DNA of 64,000 bases from Adenophora triphylla var. japonica (taxonomy: Eukaryota; Streptophyta; Magnoliopsida; Asterales; Campanulaceae), in the NCBI GenBank assembly GCA_022495995.1, contig JAFEMH010006953.1, positions 43,364-107,363 on the forward strand, written 5' to 3'. A model generated the notes under the pieces. That model ran no database searches and was not told where the DNA came from. It saw only the letters and a program-made list of their open reading frames with translations. Numbering within the stretch: position 1 is the stretch's first letter; each line of letters starts with the position of its first letter. Positions 1-10,139 of the stretch are shown here, one piece after another. The translations under genes and the position numbers were made by a program.

Positions 1-1174
1 TTTGAAAAACTCTAGCTTACCGGTGAATGATTTTGCACAGCGGAAATAAAGTTTTCAGTTAAAGGAAAAGCAAACCGGTAAATCAATACATCATGCAAGT
101 CAAGACAAAGGTTGTTTCCAAGTAAGACAAACAAAATGAGCAGTAAGTTGAATCAATAGGTTGTGACCAGTTGAGAGATTATCAACCGATTACAACTACA
201 CAACAGAAAACAAACAAAGCAATAAATGACACATTATTTGAAGAGGTTCACAGTGTTAAATAACTGCTATGTCCTCTACCAAGTTTGGTCAGAACTTGGA
301 TTTGTGAAAGTGCACTACTATATTAATGGATTCTACCTATTACAAGTTGCAAGACAATGATTGAAAGGTTGCCAAACTAGAGGTGACCACTAACGGGTCG
401 TGCTACAATAAAGACCTGGTGTTTTCTAGAGATGTGCTCACAAGCTGAGCTGATTTCTCTAGGGTGTTGTGTGTGAGTCAATCAATGTGTTCCATAAGTA
501 GTCTAATGGAGGAACACTACGTAAGGTGATTGAGGTGCCAGTTTATAAGTCCTAAACAGAGATGTCTAGTAAATGAAGGGACTTGCTTTGAATGCTTTGA
601 ACTAGAGAATGTGCAGGTTGGTAGTTCAAAGCAACTCACTCTCAAGAATCATAAATGCACCACCCTTCTTCAATGCTCCGAGGAAACTATTTATAGTGAA
701 CTTGAAAAGGAGCTGTTGTCTTTGAAGAGGTTGTAATGATGACTTGGACTGGCAGGCATTAAATGGGAAGATCCTTGCATTAAATGCCTGAGATTGGATA
801 GAGAGGATTTCCAGAGATAGTTGGGGCGCTGTGAGTACTGGTTACTTGACATTCTCAAATAAGGTACTGATTTGTTGCAGAGATGTCTTATCAGCATGCT
901 TGCTTTACCAACTTTAGCTAAAGTTGATGGCTGGGTAGTTGGGAGCAATTAATGCATCGGCTAGCTGCTAACAGGGAAGCTTGAAGAGTAAGCCTCAACC
1001 GGTAAGATGACATAACCGGTAACAGAGGTTGATCCGGTAACTCAACCGGTAAGACAGGTTGACCGGTGAGACAACTCCATCGGTAAGGCAGCTTCCAAGG
1101 AGTAACTCACATTGCAGAAGGAAATTCTCAGGTCTTCAAATCTTCAAATCTTGAGAAAATACATAACAAAAACA
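1..1174 (-). repeat. LTR-like fragment with ACCGGT-rich region, unclassified
   Basis: No convincing gene is present. Read on the minus strand, the segment looks like a retrotransposon LTR: it would start with TGTTTTTG at 1174, carry a cluster of ACCGGT motifs at about 1000-1090, then a TATA box (CACTATAAATAG, 688-699) and a transcribed part running to the window edge. The short ORFs inside it have no recognisable domain. The other LTR is not in the window and no primer site or target duplication could be checked, so the type of element (Copia or gypsy) is open. Confidence 0.4.
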
Positions 1175-1319
1175 CTGGGCACTAGCACTAAGGGAACCTA
1201 TGGTACATAGAAAAATTCTATTTGATCTAATTAAATTAGGGGTCCTCATTAATGCTTGTTATGATTGGGATTAAGCAATTCTAAATCTAAACATATATTT
1301 GACTAACACCTACTTTTAA
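1175..1319. other. Short spacer, nothing identified
   Basis: These AT-rich bases lie between the LTR-like fragment and the point where the minus-strand retropepsin reading fades. I see no gene, terminal repeat or RNA structure. The decayed gypsy polyprotein does not continue here as reverse transcriptase, so the element is truncated on this side. Confidence 0.4.
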
Positions 1320-2052
1320 GAAAGTCGATCAACTCTCTTTCGATTTCAGGGGGTAAGTCAGCCCCAACTAGCACATGGGCATCAAGGTTAGAGGCTTCCA
1401 CGGGAACTTTTCTTACATCATACTCAGCAGCCTCCAAGAAGTCCTTGACGCCTTCCTGTAATTGCTATGCTAGATGGGGAGTAGAGCAGGCTTTCATGTC
1501 TGTTTTATAGCATTCCTTAGCGGCTTGTTGGTCCCCTTTTACCTTGATTACCCCCCAAGGCGTCTGCATCTTAAGGCACTGGTGGTATGTGGATGGAACG
1601 GCTTTCATACTATGGATCCATGGTCTTCCCAGGATGAAATTTTAAGCTGATGGGCAATCAATCACGCAGAACCTTCCCATGGAATTCAATCCTTCCACAT
1701 AGACCGGCAATTTGATTTCTCCAATTGTTTGTTTGGTCTCCCCACTGAACCCGACTAGGATGGAAGAATTCTTCACAACCTCGGTTAGGGGAATTGACAT
1801 CTCTTCTAACGTGCTCTTCATGAACAGGTTTACTAAACTTCCGTTGTCGACCTAGATACGCTTCACCTTAAAATTGGCAATTTGCAAGGTGATGAACAAC
1901 CCGTCATGGTGAGGATCCAAAATATTTTCCTTATCATCTTGATCAAAGACGATCTGCTGGCCCATAGGAGTATCAGGATGTCGTACCGATAATTCCATCT
2001 TGTCTTCCTTAGAATCTTTGGCATGACGTTTGGTGCGAGTACGTGGTGCCAC
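1320..2052 (-). pseudogene. Retropepsin (aspartic protease) of the minus-strand gypsy element, broken
   Basis: This is the protease part of a Ty3/gypsy polyprotein, which would cut Gag-Pol in the particle. On the minus strand the reading passes a typical pre-protease stretch (FDQDDKENILDPHHDGL), then the active-site motif VDNGS near 1845-1852, directly preceded by a TAG stop, and later the distal family motif ILGRPW near 1625-1640. At least one more stop lies just before ILGRPW. No reverse transcriptase follows; the reading ends at about 1320. The order active site, then ILGRPW makes the family call secure even though the gene is inactive. Confidence 0.75.
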
Positions 2053-2744
2053 AAATGTCTGACCCTCCCGTAATAAAGTTGATCACCTTAGTTCCAGGAG
2101 GAGGTGGAGACGGAGGATCAGCGATGGCTTCCTTTGTTTCAGCCCGTACTTTACTTTTTTCGAGTAAATCCTTAAGGAGGCCTTTAGAGAGTAAGTCACT
2201 GATTTCCTTCCTCAAGGCAATGCAATTTTCTGTAGTATGGCCAAAATCTTCATGGTAAGCGCACCACTTAGATTTGTCCTTCTAAGGTGCTGCCCTGTCA
2301 CCTGCCTTTGGCCATCGCGCCTTACTCCCTAAGTTGTCCATCTCATGTAGGAGCCCTGAAATGTCAACAGAAAAACAATAATCACTGATCTTAGGATAAA
2401 CAGTTTCATCCTCAACATTGTCATCTTCTACAACATTAATTTTAGGAGAGTCAGATTTAGAATAGGGTTTTCCCCTGTTAGATTGATAGTGAGAGGATTC
2501 TGCTTTTCTGTTAGGATTGTCGTATGTTGACATCTTCTTGGTCGTCTTGCCGTGAATCATTTCGTCTTCTTCTAGCCTGATGAAGCGAACGAACCTCGTC
2601 CTAACTTCCTCTAGGCTCCTGGATGGGAATATGACAATATCTTGGTAGAAGGGTGATTCCCTCTTTAGGCCCATCCGGAAAGCTTCTGTAGCAGTCGACA
2701 CGTCAATGTGAGGAACGCTTACGGCCTCCTTGTTGAACCTGAAC
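2009..2744 (-). pseudogene. Gag, C-terminal half, of the minus-strand gypsy element
   Basis: This is the downstream half of a Retrotrans_gag-type protein. The piece from 2701 to 2282 contains the stretch with AFRMGL followed by SLEEVRTRFVRFIRLEEDE, typical of the end of plant gypsy gag, then a basic, serine-rich tail. A stop and frame changes separate it from the next piece (2215-2009), which holds the proline-rich linker and KVINFITGGSDICG, the usual lead-in to protease. Its upstream half lies 16.6 kb away at 19383-20427, across the CACTA insertion. Confidence 0.75.
2742..2744. repeat. Target-site duplication AAC, left flank of CACTA
   Basis: AAC here matches AAC at 19383-19385 on the far side of the CACTA element. 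Three-base duplications are the rule for CACTA transposons. The choice of this triplet is supported because deleting the element plus one copy restores the gag reading frame. Confidence 0.8.
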
Positions 2745-2960
2745 CACTACTAGAATACAATTTGATTTCGACGAACATTTGGCTACGGACGGTGTTCGCA
2801 GGCATTTATCGACGGCCCTATTACTGATGGCGACGACCGCTCCGTTTCCATTTGAGCGGGAAAAGGAAAAAAAGTAGGAGGGAAAAATGAAAAATTAGAC
2901 CCGCGGATTGGCCGTCGGCATGTTAATCCTGGCGACGGACATCAATATGGCGACGAGCAA
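2745..2960. repeat. CACTA left terminus: TIR and subterminal repeats
   Basis: The terminal inverted repeat starts with CACTACTAGAAT. It is followed within 200 bases by several copies of a short motif of the form GGCGACG or GGCTACGG in both orientations, for example at about 2780, 2810, 2828 and 2930. The same motif fills the other end. Confidence 0.8.
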
Positions 2961-4026
2961 ACCGCAACCCATTTTTTTTCTCGATTTATCCAAATTGCTA
3001 TCTACGGCCCAATTTAGGATATACATAACTTATTTCTCCACCTTATTACGCCCAAAACTTATTTCTCCTATTTTTTACCCCAAAAGCTTGGCCTAGGTTT
3101 CTCTCTTTCGCGCAATTTCCTTCAGCTCCGGCGCCAATCGTCTCTTTCCTGTTGCTCGTCGGTCAAGAAAGGTATATACCTCTCTTTTATTTCAGATTGA
3201 TTTCTCCATCGTATCAAACAATCTTCATCTCACTACCCCTCTCTCTCTCTCTCTCCCCTAACTTTCTCTCTCTACAAATCTGCCATTTTTATCAGTCACA
3301 CTCATGTAATTTTGTTCAACAAGACCTTTCCTAGGGTGAAACTGATTTTGGCTATTTCTTGCTTCATAGTGATTTCGAAAATTTTGTAAATATTGTTTTT
3401 GGTTTGATTCAATTTGTTCCCAACTTCCCAATTTCATCTAATTTCTTGTTTTTTTTTTGTTTTGTTGATGAACTCAGGAACAACCAATTGGGTGTAGGAG
3501 AGGAAGGATACATAATCATTATCAATCTTGGGTTACAAGGGTATACTTTCTCTTTTGTTTTTCACACCTTAAATGTCATTTTTCATAAATTAATTTTATG
3601 GTTTTTTGATTAAGATTTAATTGATTGTGCCTCTAAAATGTTAAGATGATTAAAGTATTTATTTTTCTTACTTATTGGGATTTGATTCTCCTCTATCTCT
3701 TGACTGTTTGAGCCCTCGTATATTATGAAACAGAGATACAAACACCACCAACTAAGATATATTCAATGATATAGTAATTACAAAAAGGGATTGCCAAGAC
3801 ACATACTTTCTTGTCAAGGTTGAGATTTCTTATGTTCCCTTATAATTACAACTTATAATACATAAAGGGACTGCCAAAGTGCATTCTCATATTTGGAGAA
3901 TGAGCTTCCTGTGGTTATTTATAGATGTCTTACATTTTGGCTTTATGGTTGACTATTTTTTGTTCATTCCTTTCCATTTTTGTTAGCAATGAATGAGATG
4001 ATTTGATTCACATGAACTAAATGTAT
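2961..4026. other. CACTA 5' non-coding region before the nested retrotransposon
   Basis: About 1 kb without a supported gene. It contains CT-rich tracts (near 3235-3280) and T-rich stretches of the kind found in plant 5' untranslated regions and introns, with a possible splice donor after 3168. It probably holds the promoter and leader of the downstream transposase, now separated from it by the inserted retrotransposon. The small ORFs here have no domain. Confidence 0.45.
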
Positions 4027-4031
4027 ACATG
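4027..4031. repeat. Target-site duplication ACATG, left
   Basis: ACATG directly precedes the 5' LTR and is repeated at 11189-11193 directly after the 3' LTR. Five-base duplications are standard for LTR retrotransposons. Confidence 0.9.
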
Positions 4032-4213
4032 TGTAGACACCCCATTCTGAACCAATAAATCATGATTACACTACTCTTCGTCTCTCTTTTATGTTTTGAT
4101 GAAAGCATATCAATTTCGTCATGTTTCGTTAAGTTTCTAACTAACCTCGTTAGTTTTGGACCTAACTGACTAACGGAATAAACTGAAGAGGACAAAATAG
4201 TCATCAGACTAGT

Positions 4214-4248
4214 TATCTCGCACGAGATATCATATCTCGCGCGAGATA
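4214..4248. promoter_or_regulatory. Paired CG-rich palindromes in LTR U3
   Basis: Two 16-base palindromes (exact or nearly exact) stand four bases apart, 150 bases upstream of the TATA box. The same pair occurs in the 3' LTR (10322-10356), and similar pairs occur in the leader at 5187-5222 and 6181-6212. They could be protein-binding sites; no known factor is assigned here. Confidence 0.5.
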
Positions 4249-4397
4249 TCCCCTCGACAGGATGTGCAAAAATCACTCTCCTTCTCCGTTTCAACCTCCT
4301 TTCTTGATAAACCTCATCTAATCCGGTTCTCCAATCGTAATTGAGTTAGAAGCTTCCTAGGAGTGTTTTACCTCTCCACCTCTACCTCTTAAACCCC

Positions 4398-4405
4398 TAT
4401 AAATA
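4398..4405 (+). promoter_or_regulatory. TATA box of the gag-only element LTR
   Basis: TATAAATA lies in the context CCCCTATAAATACTTGG, centrally in the LTR, as expected for the U3/R promoter. The copy in the 3' LTR is at 10508-10515. Confidence 0.7.
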
Positions 4406-5076
4406 CTTGGTGACTTCCACTGTTTCAGGGGTTCAGAATTCGACACAACACACACAATTTGTTGGTTTCTCTCCACGAAAGATTCCTTCAAATCACTCAC
4501 AAACAACTCCTAAATTCGTCCTTCAACCACGTTGATTGACGAACATCAAGGCTCAAGCCTAGCATCAAGGCGAAGCTCTGTCCGCATCAAGATTTGGCTC
4601 TCATATTAAGTCGAAACTCTGCCCAAATCACTTCTCGATCGAGAAGACATCTTAGAACCACGTTCTAAATCAAATCCTCCCCAAACGCTAGGTAAACTCC
4701 TTCACTTTTTACTCTCCTCTTCTCAATCTCTCTCTATTGGCTTTTAGAGTGGTGTAATCCCATCAAAAGGATTGGCCTAGAGTCCCTTCAATCGATGAAG
4801 GCGATCTCGAAGCATACAATCCGACATTCCTAATCAAGAAATTGATTAGGGTTTACTTGTTTTTTTTAATTGTATATATTGTAAAGATTGAAAACCTCTC
4901 TTTTCTTTAGCAAGACCGATCTTCGGATCGGGTGGAATGGATGCTCCTCGACCTACCCATTCCATAACCTAAGCCCCGAACTCAAATCTCTTTTCAAAAA
5001 TGGGTTTCCTATGTTTCCAAACGAATAATATAGGTGGCGACTCTAAAGATAAAAATTCTTTCTCACGATGCTACAG

Positions 5077-5095
5077 TGGCGACTACGCTGGGGAC
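5077..5095 (+). other. Primer-binding site (tRNA-Arg-like, Ogre/Tat type)
   Basis: TGGCGACTACGCTGGGGAC begins one base after the LTR end. It differs by one base from the site of the giant element at 54422-54440. Sites of this form are known from Ogre-group elements, where they pair with the 3' end of tRNA-Arg; the tRNA match here is inferred from that resemblance. Confidence 0.75.
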
Positions 5096-6355
5096 TTAAA
5101 ATTAAGAGGCTTAAACTTGCGTCAAAATTAAAAGAGAGGTTTTCAAAAATTTTGTAAATTCGAATTTTCTGCTCTCAGATGAAGCATATCTCGCGGCGAG
5201 ATATCATATCTCGCGCGAGATATGGCTTCGGCAATCTGGTTGTTTTCTGGTTTCTCCCGTTCATCTCATAGTCCAAGACGAGAGCCGAACACGCAAGGGA
5301 GATCCCATAATTCATTATCTGCAGAGTTTCCACATCTTAAGGCCTCCCTTAAAGTGTAGAACTCGAATCTTTATTTCATTTAAATAATTGATTATTATTT
5401 ATGAACTGCGTGCGATTGGGTTTTATTTAATTAAAGTCCGGTCCATTGGGGATTCGGGAGTTGTAAATTGAATTATTTATCTCTCTTTCTCTCTCTTTAT
5501 GTGGAACTACGACGGCCTGAGTCTTCCTAATTTGGGAGAAACGTAGGCAACCACTTGATGCGGCCACTATCTGTTTTTCTTTAGTTTTCGAAAATAAAAC
5601 TTTCTATTTTACTCTATCACCTAGATTGACTATCACACACGCGCACTCATTTATATCTGTCATTGCACTACATACCCCGATAAACCCGGAACCCACACTA
5701 AGGACGGATGATGGTAACCACCTAGTCGCCGGTCTCTCCGAAGTTGGATCATCCCACTCCGCGTATTCAATCCATCTGGATTGTCATATCGCGGGGAGCC
5801 TAGCCTTCCAGCCCTGCATTGCCACATAATCATGTAGATTGATTTTTTAAGACACTCCGTGACCGGTCGGTTTGATCTTGGAGTCCTTGTAATCCCTTGT
5901 CAAGATCGTTTCGTGCAATAATCCACGGAAAAGAAATCAATAAATTGTCGCTTCGGAATTGTCCCTTCGGAAACGTCCCTACGGTTGTCCCTTCGGATTT
6001 GCCCCTAAAAAGAGAAAATTTTCTCATCAAAATTATTGCACAAAACTTGATGTTACTTGAGATTACTTCGACCCCTAGGTCCCTAGGTTTGGTTCTTGAA
6101 CTTTAGAAACCCCCAAAACGGATTTTCCGTCCGACCAAAATTAGGATTAAAATCAGAAAATTGTGACTTTTCGTGGCGAAGTCTCGCGCGAGACTACTTG
6201 TCTCGTACGAGATAAGTGTTCGGTCTTTTCGTGTTTTGGCTAAAACCTTCAAACCTTCAAAGCCTTCATTCACCCTATTCAGCCGACTTGTTGGGACTCG
6301 ATCATGGTTTAACCCGGTTGCTACACGTCTAGGTCTTTCGTCAAAGCTCGACACG
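5096..6355 (+). other. Long leader of the gag-only element
   Basis: About 1.26 kb of untranslated leader. It includes a second palindrome pair (5187-5222), a hairpin motif GAACTACG...ACGTAGGC (5504-5552), a run of short CCCTTCGGA-type repeats (about 5947-6003) and a third palindrome pair (6181-6212) just before gag. An open frame extends upstream of the gag ATG to 6173 but has no conserved content. Confidence 0.6.
5504..5552 (+). other. Hairpin motif 2 (CTACG/CGTAG stem), leader copy
   Basis: GAACTACG and ACGTAGGCAACC bracket an inner stem CTTCC/GGGAG. The outer pairing is CTACG with CGTAG. Five further copies are found at 10008-10052, 39277-39319, 39801-39846, 46401-46442 and 60332-60376. 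Confidence 0.6.
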
Positions 6356-7720
6356 ATGTCTGCTTCTCCTTCTACCACCGAGGCATATTTCAACGATGCT
6401 AAGGTCCAACTCATCGAAGCCATGACTAGGTTGGATGAACAAAGTAAGCAAATTGATGAGCAGAATGCCCAAATGGCCACCCTCATGAAAGAACTCCACG
6501 AGTTGAAAGTCAAGAAAGGCAGAAAGCAAAAGCAGAAAGTTGAATCCTCCTCCGATGAAGAGGAATCCTACACCAAAGTGAATAGAAAAACCAAGAAGTC
6601 AAGCAAGAAAAAGGAAGAATCCGATTCCTCCTCTTCCTCATCCTCCTCCGATGATGAGGAATATGTCTCCAAGGGTGCTAAAACCAAGAAAGAAGGCAGT
6701 GGTGAAACTACTAAACTTGGTGACCATGTTACTAAGAACTACCTCGAAAAGAAGCTTGCGACTCTTGACACTTCCAAAGGGTCATTCGTTCCATTTGATC
6801 CCGATGCTCTTCAACAGTCCATCACTAAGTTTCCTCGCAAGTACAAGACACCCGATATCGCCAAGTTCAATGGTACTACCTGTCCTCGAGCTCATGTTGA
6901 AACCTACACTTGGGCTATGCTTCCAATGGGTGTTGATAACACAATCTTGGCCCAATGCTTTCCTCAAACCTTGGAAGGAGCTGCAAGGGATTGGTACATG
7001 TCTCTTCCTACGACTACAAGGCTCGATTGGTCGTCCGCATGTTTGGTCTTCCAAAGGCAGTTTGAAGACAACTCCACTTACCGCCCTACTAGGAGGGATC
7101 TTGAACAAACCAAACAACATGCAAATGAGTCCTTTGCTGAATTTGCTAGAAGATGGAGACTCAAACTCACTGAAATCGTCGAAAGGCCTACTCTCAAAGA
7201 GCAAATCCACATCTTCCTCCAATGCCTCCGTGATGAATTTCAAGAGAAGCTCGCCGGTAATTACTTTCCTAATTTCAATGAACTCCTCGAGTCCGGAATT
7301 AGGGTTGACGACTTCCTAAAAAGCAAAAAGAGGGAAAGTAACTTCCGCTACAACAAACCCGCTACAAGTAAGGATGCTTCAGTCAATGCCATTGCATTCA
7401 ACCGCTCCAACACCGGAAAGTATTCTGCTGTCCCTCCTCCCGAAAAGAAAAAGAGGCACTACGACAAAATTGAAGGAATCACTCAAGAAGAACTCTTTGA
7501 TGTGCTCGTCCAGAATGAAATGATCAAACCAAGGGAAGGTGGTCCTCCTAAGGATATGGGTCCGAACCATGCTCATCACTTATTCTGCAAGTACCACAAC
7601 TTCACCGGCCACGACACCAACTCCTGCCACCACTTGAAGGACATCATCCAAGACCTCTTTGACAATGGAGATCTAGAACGTCCCAACGTCATCACTAATC
7701 CTCTCCCTCGCACTCCATGA
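6356..7720 (+). CDS. gag: Gag-like structural protein of the gag-only retrotransposon, 454 aa
   Basis: This is the capsid-type protein of a plant Ty3/gypsy element and would package element RNA in the cytoplasm. I prefer the ATG at 6356 (start MSASPSTTEAYFND) over the open frame back to 6173, because the upstream residues look non-conserved and overlap palindromes. Residues about 10-60 form a predicted coiled coil, about 60-125 are a lysine/serine/acidic low-complexity block, about 165-290 are the Retrotrans_gag domain (KFNG, ARDWYMSL, FAEFARRW), and at about residue 410 there is a CxxH...GHxxxxC knuckle followed by HLKDIIQDLFDNG. The frame is open throughout and ends at TGA. No pol follows, so the protein probably works with enzymes supplied by an autonomous relative. 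Confidence 0.88.
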   Translation: MSASPSTTEAYFNDAKVQLIEAMTRLDEQSKQIDEQNAQMATLMKELHELKVKKGRKQKQKVESSSDEEESYTKVNRKTKKSSKKKEESDSSSSSSSSDDEEYVSKGAKTKKEGSGETTKLGDHVTKNYLEKKLATLDTSKGSFVPFDPDALQQSITKFPRKYKTPDIAKFNGTTCPRAHVETYTWAMLPMGVDNTILAQCFPQTLEGAARDWYMSLPTTTRLDWSSACLVFQRQFEDNSTYRPTRRDLEQTKQHANESFAEFARRWRLKLTEIVERPTLKEQIHIFLQCLRDEFQEKLAGNYFPNFNELLESGIRVDDFLKSKKRESNFRYNKPATSKDASVNAIAFNRSNTGKYSAVPPPEKKKRHYDKIEGITQEELFDVLVQNEMIKPREGGPPKDMGPNHAHHLFCKYHNFTGHDTNSCHHLKDIIQDLFDNGDLERPNVITNPLPRTP

Positions 7721-8233
7721 AGAAGATGAAGCTCCGAGAAGAAAAAAGCTACACTTACCACTTTGGGGCTACAACTATCCTCTCCCTTTCTTCTTTGATA
7801 GAAGTAGATTAGGTTTTAAATTTCCAAGTATGAACTCAAAGAGTCGTTCTGTCTTTCTAGTACTCCTCACCTCCTCTAGTTTGTGTCCTCTAAACTATCG
7901 AGTCTGTTCTTAAATTTCTCAATTAATCAAAGTAATTTCTTTTCATAAACACTTTTCCTAAGGTTGTTCTACCTCATGAGTATCATTTAAATCATGCAAA
8001 ATAATGGACCCTCCATTCCCTAAATCATCGCAAAAAAAAAAAAAAAAAAAAGAAACTTCTAAACTAGTTTAAGGATCAAGTTATCATTAGAAGGCTTAAG
8101 GGCTAAACATTACCCTACTGAAAGTCAAAGGTCAACAAACGAAGAAAGCCAAAGGTGCTGCTGTCAACCTTCATTACAAGAAGAGTGGGGCTACTCAATT
8201 CAAAGCTTTGAGAGTACAAAAATAAAAAGCTCG

Positions 8234-8262
8234 CTAGGACGAAACTCCTCAAATCGTCCTAG
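8234..8262 (+). other. Hairpin motif 1, copy a
   Basis: CTAGGACGA pairs perfectly with TCGTCCTAG across an 11-base loop. It is followed by GCAAAAATAGAG and then a long A-tract. Related copies are at 8915-8945, 8992-9021, 46587-46617 (minus) and 60175-60205. Confidence 0.65.
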
Positions 8263-8914
8263 GCAAAAATAGAGTATCAAAAAAAAAAAAAAAAGCACTC
8301 TCAAGCTTTCGTCGCCCCCACAACAAAAATGAAACATCAAAGGCATGAAGGACTCTCCCACAAGAAGAAGAGTCAAGTAGCATCAACAAAAGAAAAGAGG
8401 AACCCTCAACATCCTCTTGCAACAAGTGAAGAAGACTTTCAGTATCAAGAAAAATGTTTACCCTTAAGTCATACTAATGATTGGCTTCCTTCTCAAACTT
8501 ATTTAGAAACTTCTAGATGATACACGTTCCATTAAAAGGTAGAATAACTTTTCTAGATCTTTGAGCCATGAAGCGTTTCTTGTTGAGTCTAGAGGCTTCC
8601 TGTTAGCCATTCTCATACACACTCTTGAAATCCAAGCATCGAAACTGGGGCTTCCTCACCTTTCCTCCCCCGATCAATCTCTACTTCAAACTCTTCAAAA
8701 CAATCAAATCTGCATTAGGGGCTTTCCTTTTGCTTCTCACTCTCATCATTATAAAATTCACTTCTCCAAAGAATCAATGCTTGGATCACCTTCCAAAAAT
8801 AGAGTCCGTCTCTCCTCAACTAAACTTCAGATCTCATCTTTCTCATTAATGAAATTCTTCCAACTGAGTCCTCTTCGAGTACGCATACTTTTCAAAAAAA
8901 AAAAAAATGGCTCG

Positions 8915-8945
8915 CTAGGTTGAAAACTCGTAAAGAGCTGCCTAG
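8915..8945 (+). other. Hairpin motif 1, copy b
   Basis: The outer stem is CTAGG/CCTAG and the inner stem CTC/GAG with loop GTAAA. GCAAAAGTTAGAGC and an A-tract follow. Confidence 0.65.
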
Positions 8946-8991
8946 GCAAAAGTTAGAGCACAAAAAAAAAAAGACGCAAAAGAGATGCCCA

Positions 8992-9021
8992 CTAGATTGA
9001 AAACCCGAAAGGGCGGTCTAG
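8992..9021 (+). other. Hairpin motif 1, copy c
   Basis: The outer stem is CTAGA/TCTAG and the inner stem CCC/GGG closed by a GAAA (GNRA-type) loop. The outer-stem change from G-C to A-T is compensated on both sides relative to copy b, and so is the inner change. Confidence 0.65.
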
Positions 9022-9750
9022 GCAAAAACCAGGGTGCGTCACTAAGAAAAAAAAATCAAAGGTCAAAGGGAGAGTATTCTTCAACCTTCTTCACCGGACG
9101 TCATTCAATCCTCTTCAAATCAAACCAACAAGGAGAGTCTTCTTCAATCACCTTCAAATCAAGAGAACAGCTTCACAAGCCTGTTCACAAAGTCATCTAC
9201 TACTTGCAAGCAACTTGGGGCTTGAGACACCAAAGGGCCTTAGACATAAAGCCATTACGACAGTTGACAGATTTATATTCTTCTGCCTCCTAGAGACACG
9301 ACTCAAGGGAGAAGTAAGAATGAAAATTCTCAACAGACCTAGATGTGTTCACAAAAGGTTACTCATCAAAATCCTACAACAATGAAGAAATTTAGTCTCG
9401 CTGACTAGCAACAGATTCTGCATAAACCTGATTTTGTCTCAACTTGTCAAACACAAGTTCTCTCATACAGTTCACCTCTCTCAAATACAAATCCATACAA
9501 ATGTCCCTACATTTCTATATACCATACATAAACTCACCACCAAAATGACCAACCGGCCATTTACACGAACAGACGTGAGCACCACCACGTAAGTCCAGTT
9601 AAACAACTAAAATTTGAAAAAATCTACTTGGAATCTTTATGTGCTGACAGGTACAGAAAGGTAAGAATCATTCGGGTCTATCCGAGACCAGCATGCATAT
9701 ATCCTTGCATTACAGGAGCCGACAGAACCTCCATCTCAATCGAAAACTTC

Positions 9751-9850
9751 AAGTCCGTGACCTCGGCAACGATAACAAAGTCCGTGATCTCGGCAACGAC
9801 AACAAAGTCCGTGACCTCGGCAACAACAGCTACGTCAGTAACCTCGGGCG
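9751..9850. repeat. 27-base tandem repeat, about 3.7 copies
   Basis: Units starting AAGTCCGTGACCTCGGCAAC occur at 9751, 9778 and 9805 with exact 27-base spacing, followed by a decayed fourth unit. It lies in the 3' untranslated region of the gag-only element. A period of 9 codons also keeps one frame open, but the encoded peptide has no known match. Confidence 0.8.
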
Positions 9851-10007
9851 GCACACTTCAACAACTTCATCAATAAATGGGTATCTTCAGAATTGGGTCA
9901 AGTCCTTGATTCCTCAGTATGATTTTACCTTTTCAAAAAAATCCCTCTTCGATTTTCAAAAATGCTTTTCAAAATACCTAAAATAGCCTTTTTAGTGTTT
10001 TGGTGTC

Positions 10008-10052
10008 GAACTACGTTTGGTCTGATTCTCTCTTAGAGATACGTAGGCAGCC
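10008..10052 (+). other. Hairpin motif 2, copy near the 3' LTR
   Basis: GAACTACG and ACGTAGGCAGCC enclose an inner stem TCTCT/AGAGA. It lies about 90 bases upstream of the 3' LTR, next to the purine tract. Confidence 0.6.
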
Positions 10053-10130
10053 GTGCGGCACGACCATCCCAATGTTCAGAATGATGTCTTTTCTATCGAC
10101 GACACTTCTTCTTTCATAAGACCTGTCGCC

Positions 10131-10137
10131 GAGGGGC
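10131..10137 (+). other. Polypurine tract of the gag-only element
   Basis: GAGGGGC, two bases before the 3' LTR, matches the expected plus-strand priming site. The same core occurs before the 3' LTR of giant element 2 (39176-39182, minus strand). Confidence 0.65.
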
Positions 10138-10139
10138 TC

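Larger units (their letters stand above)
4032..5075 (+). repeat. 5' LTR of the gag-only element
   Basis: It starts with TGTAGACACCCC and ends with CTCACGATGCTACA. U3 contains two adjacent palindromes, TATCTCGCACGAGATA (4214-4229) and TATCTCGCGCGAGATA (4233-4248), and a TATA box at 4398-4405. It is nearly identical to 10140-11188. Confidence 0.92.
7721..10139 (+). other. 3' untranslated region of the gag-only element
   Basis: 2.4 kb with no supported gene. It contains A-tracts (about 8035-8050, 8279-8294, 8894-8907, 8961-8971), three copies of hairpin motif 1 (8234-8262, 8915-8945, 8992-9021), a 27-base tandem repeat (9751-9850), one copy of hairpin motif 2 (10008-10052) and the purine tract before the 3' LTR. 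Short ORFs here have no known domain. Confidence 0.6.
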
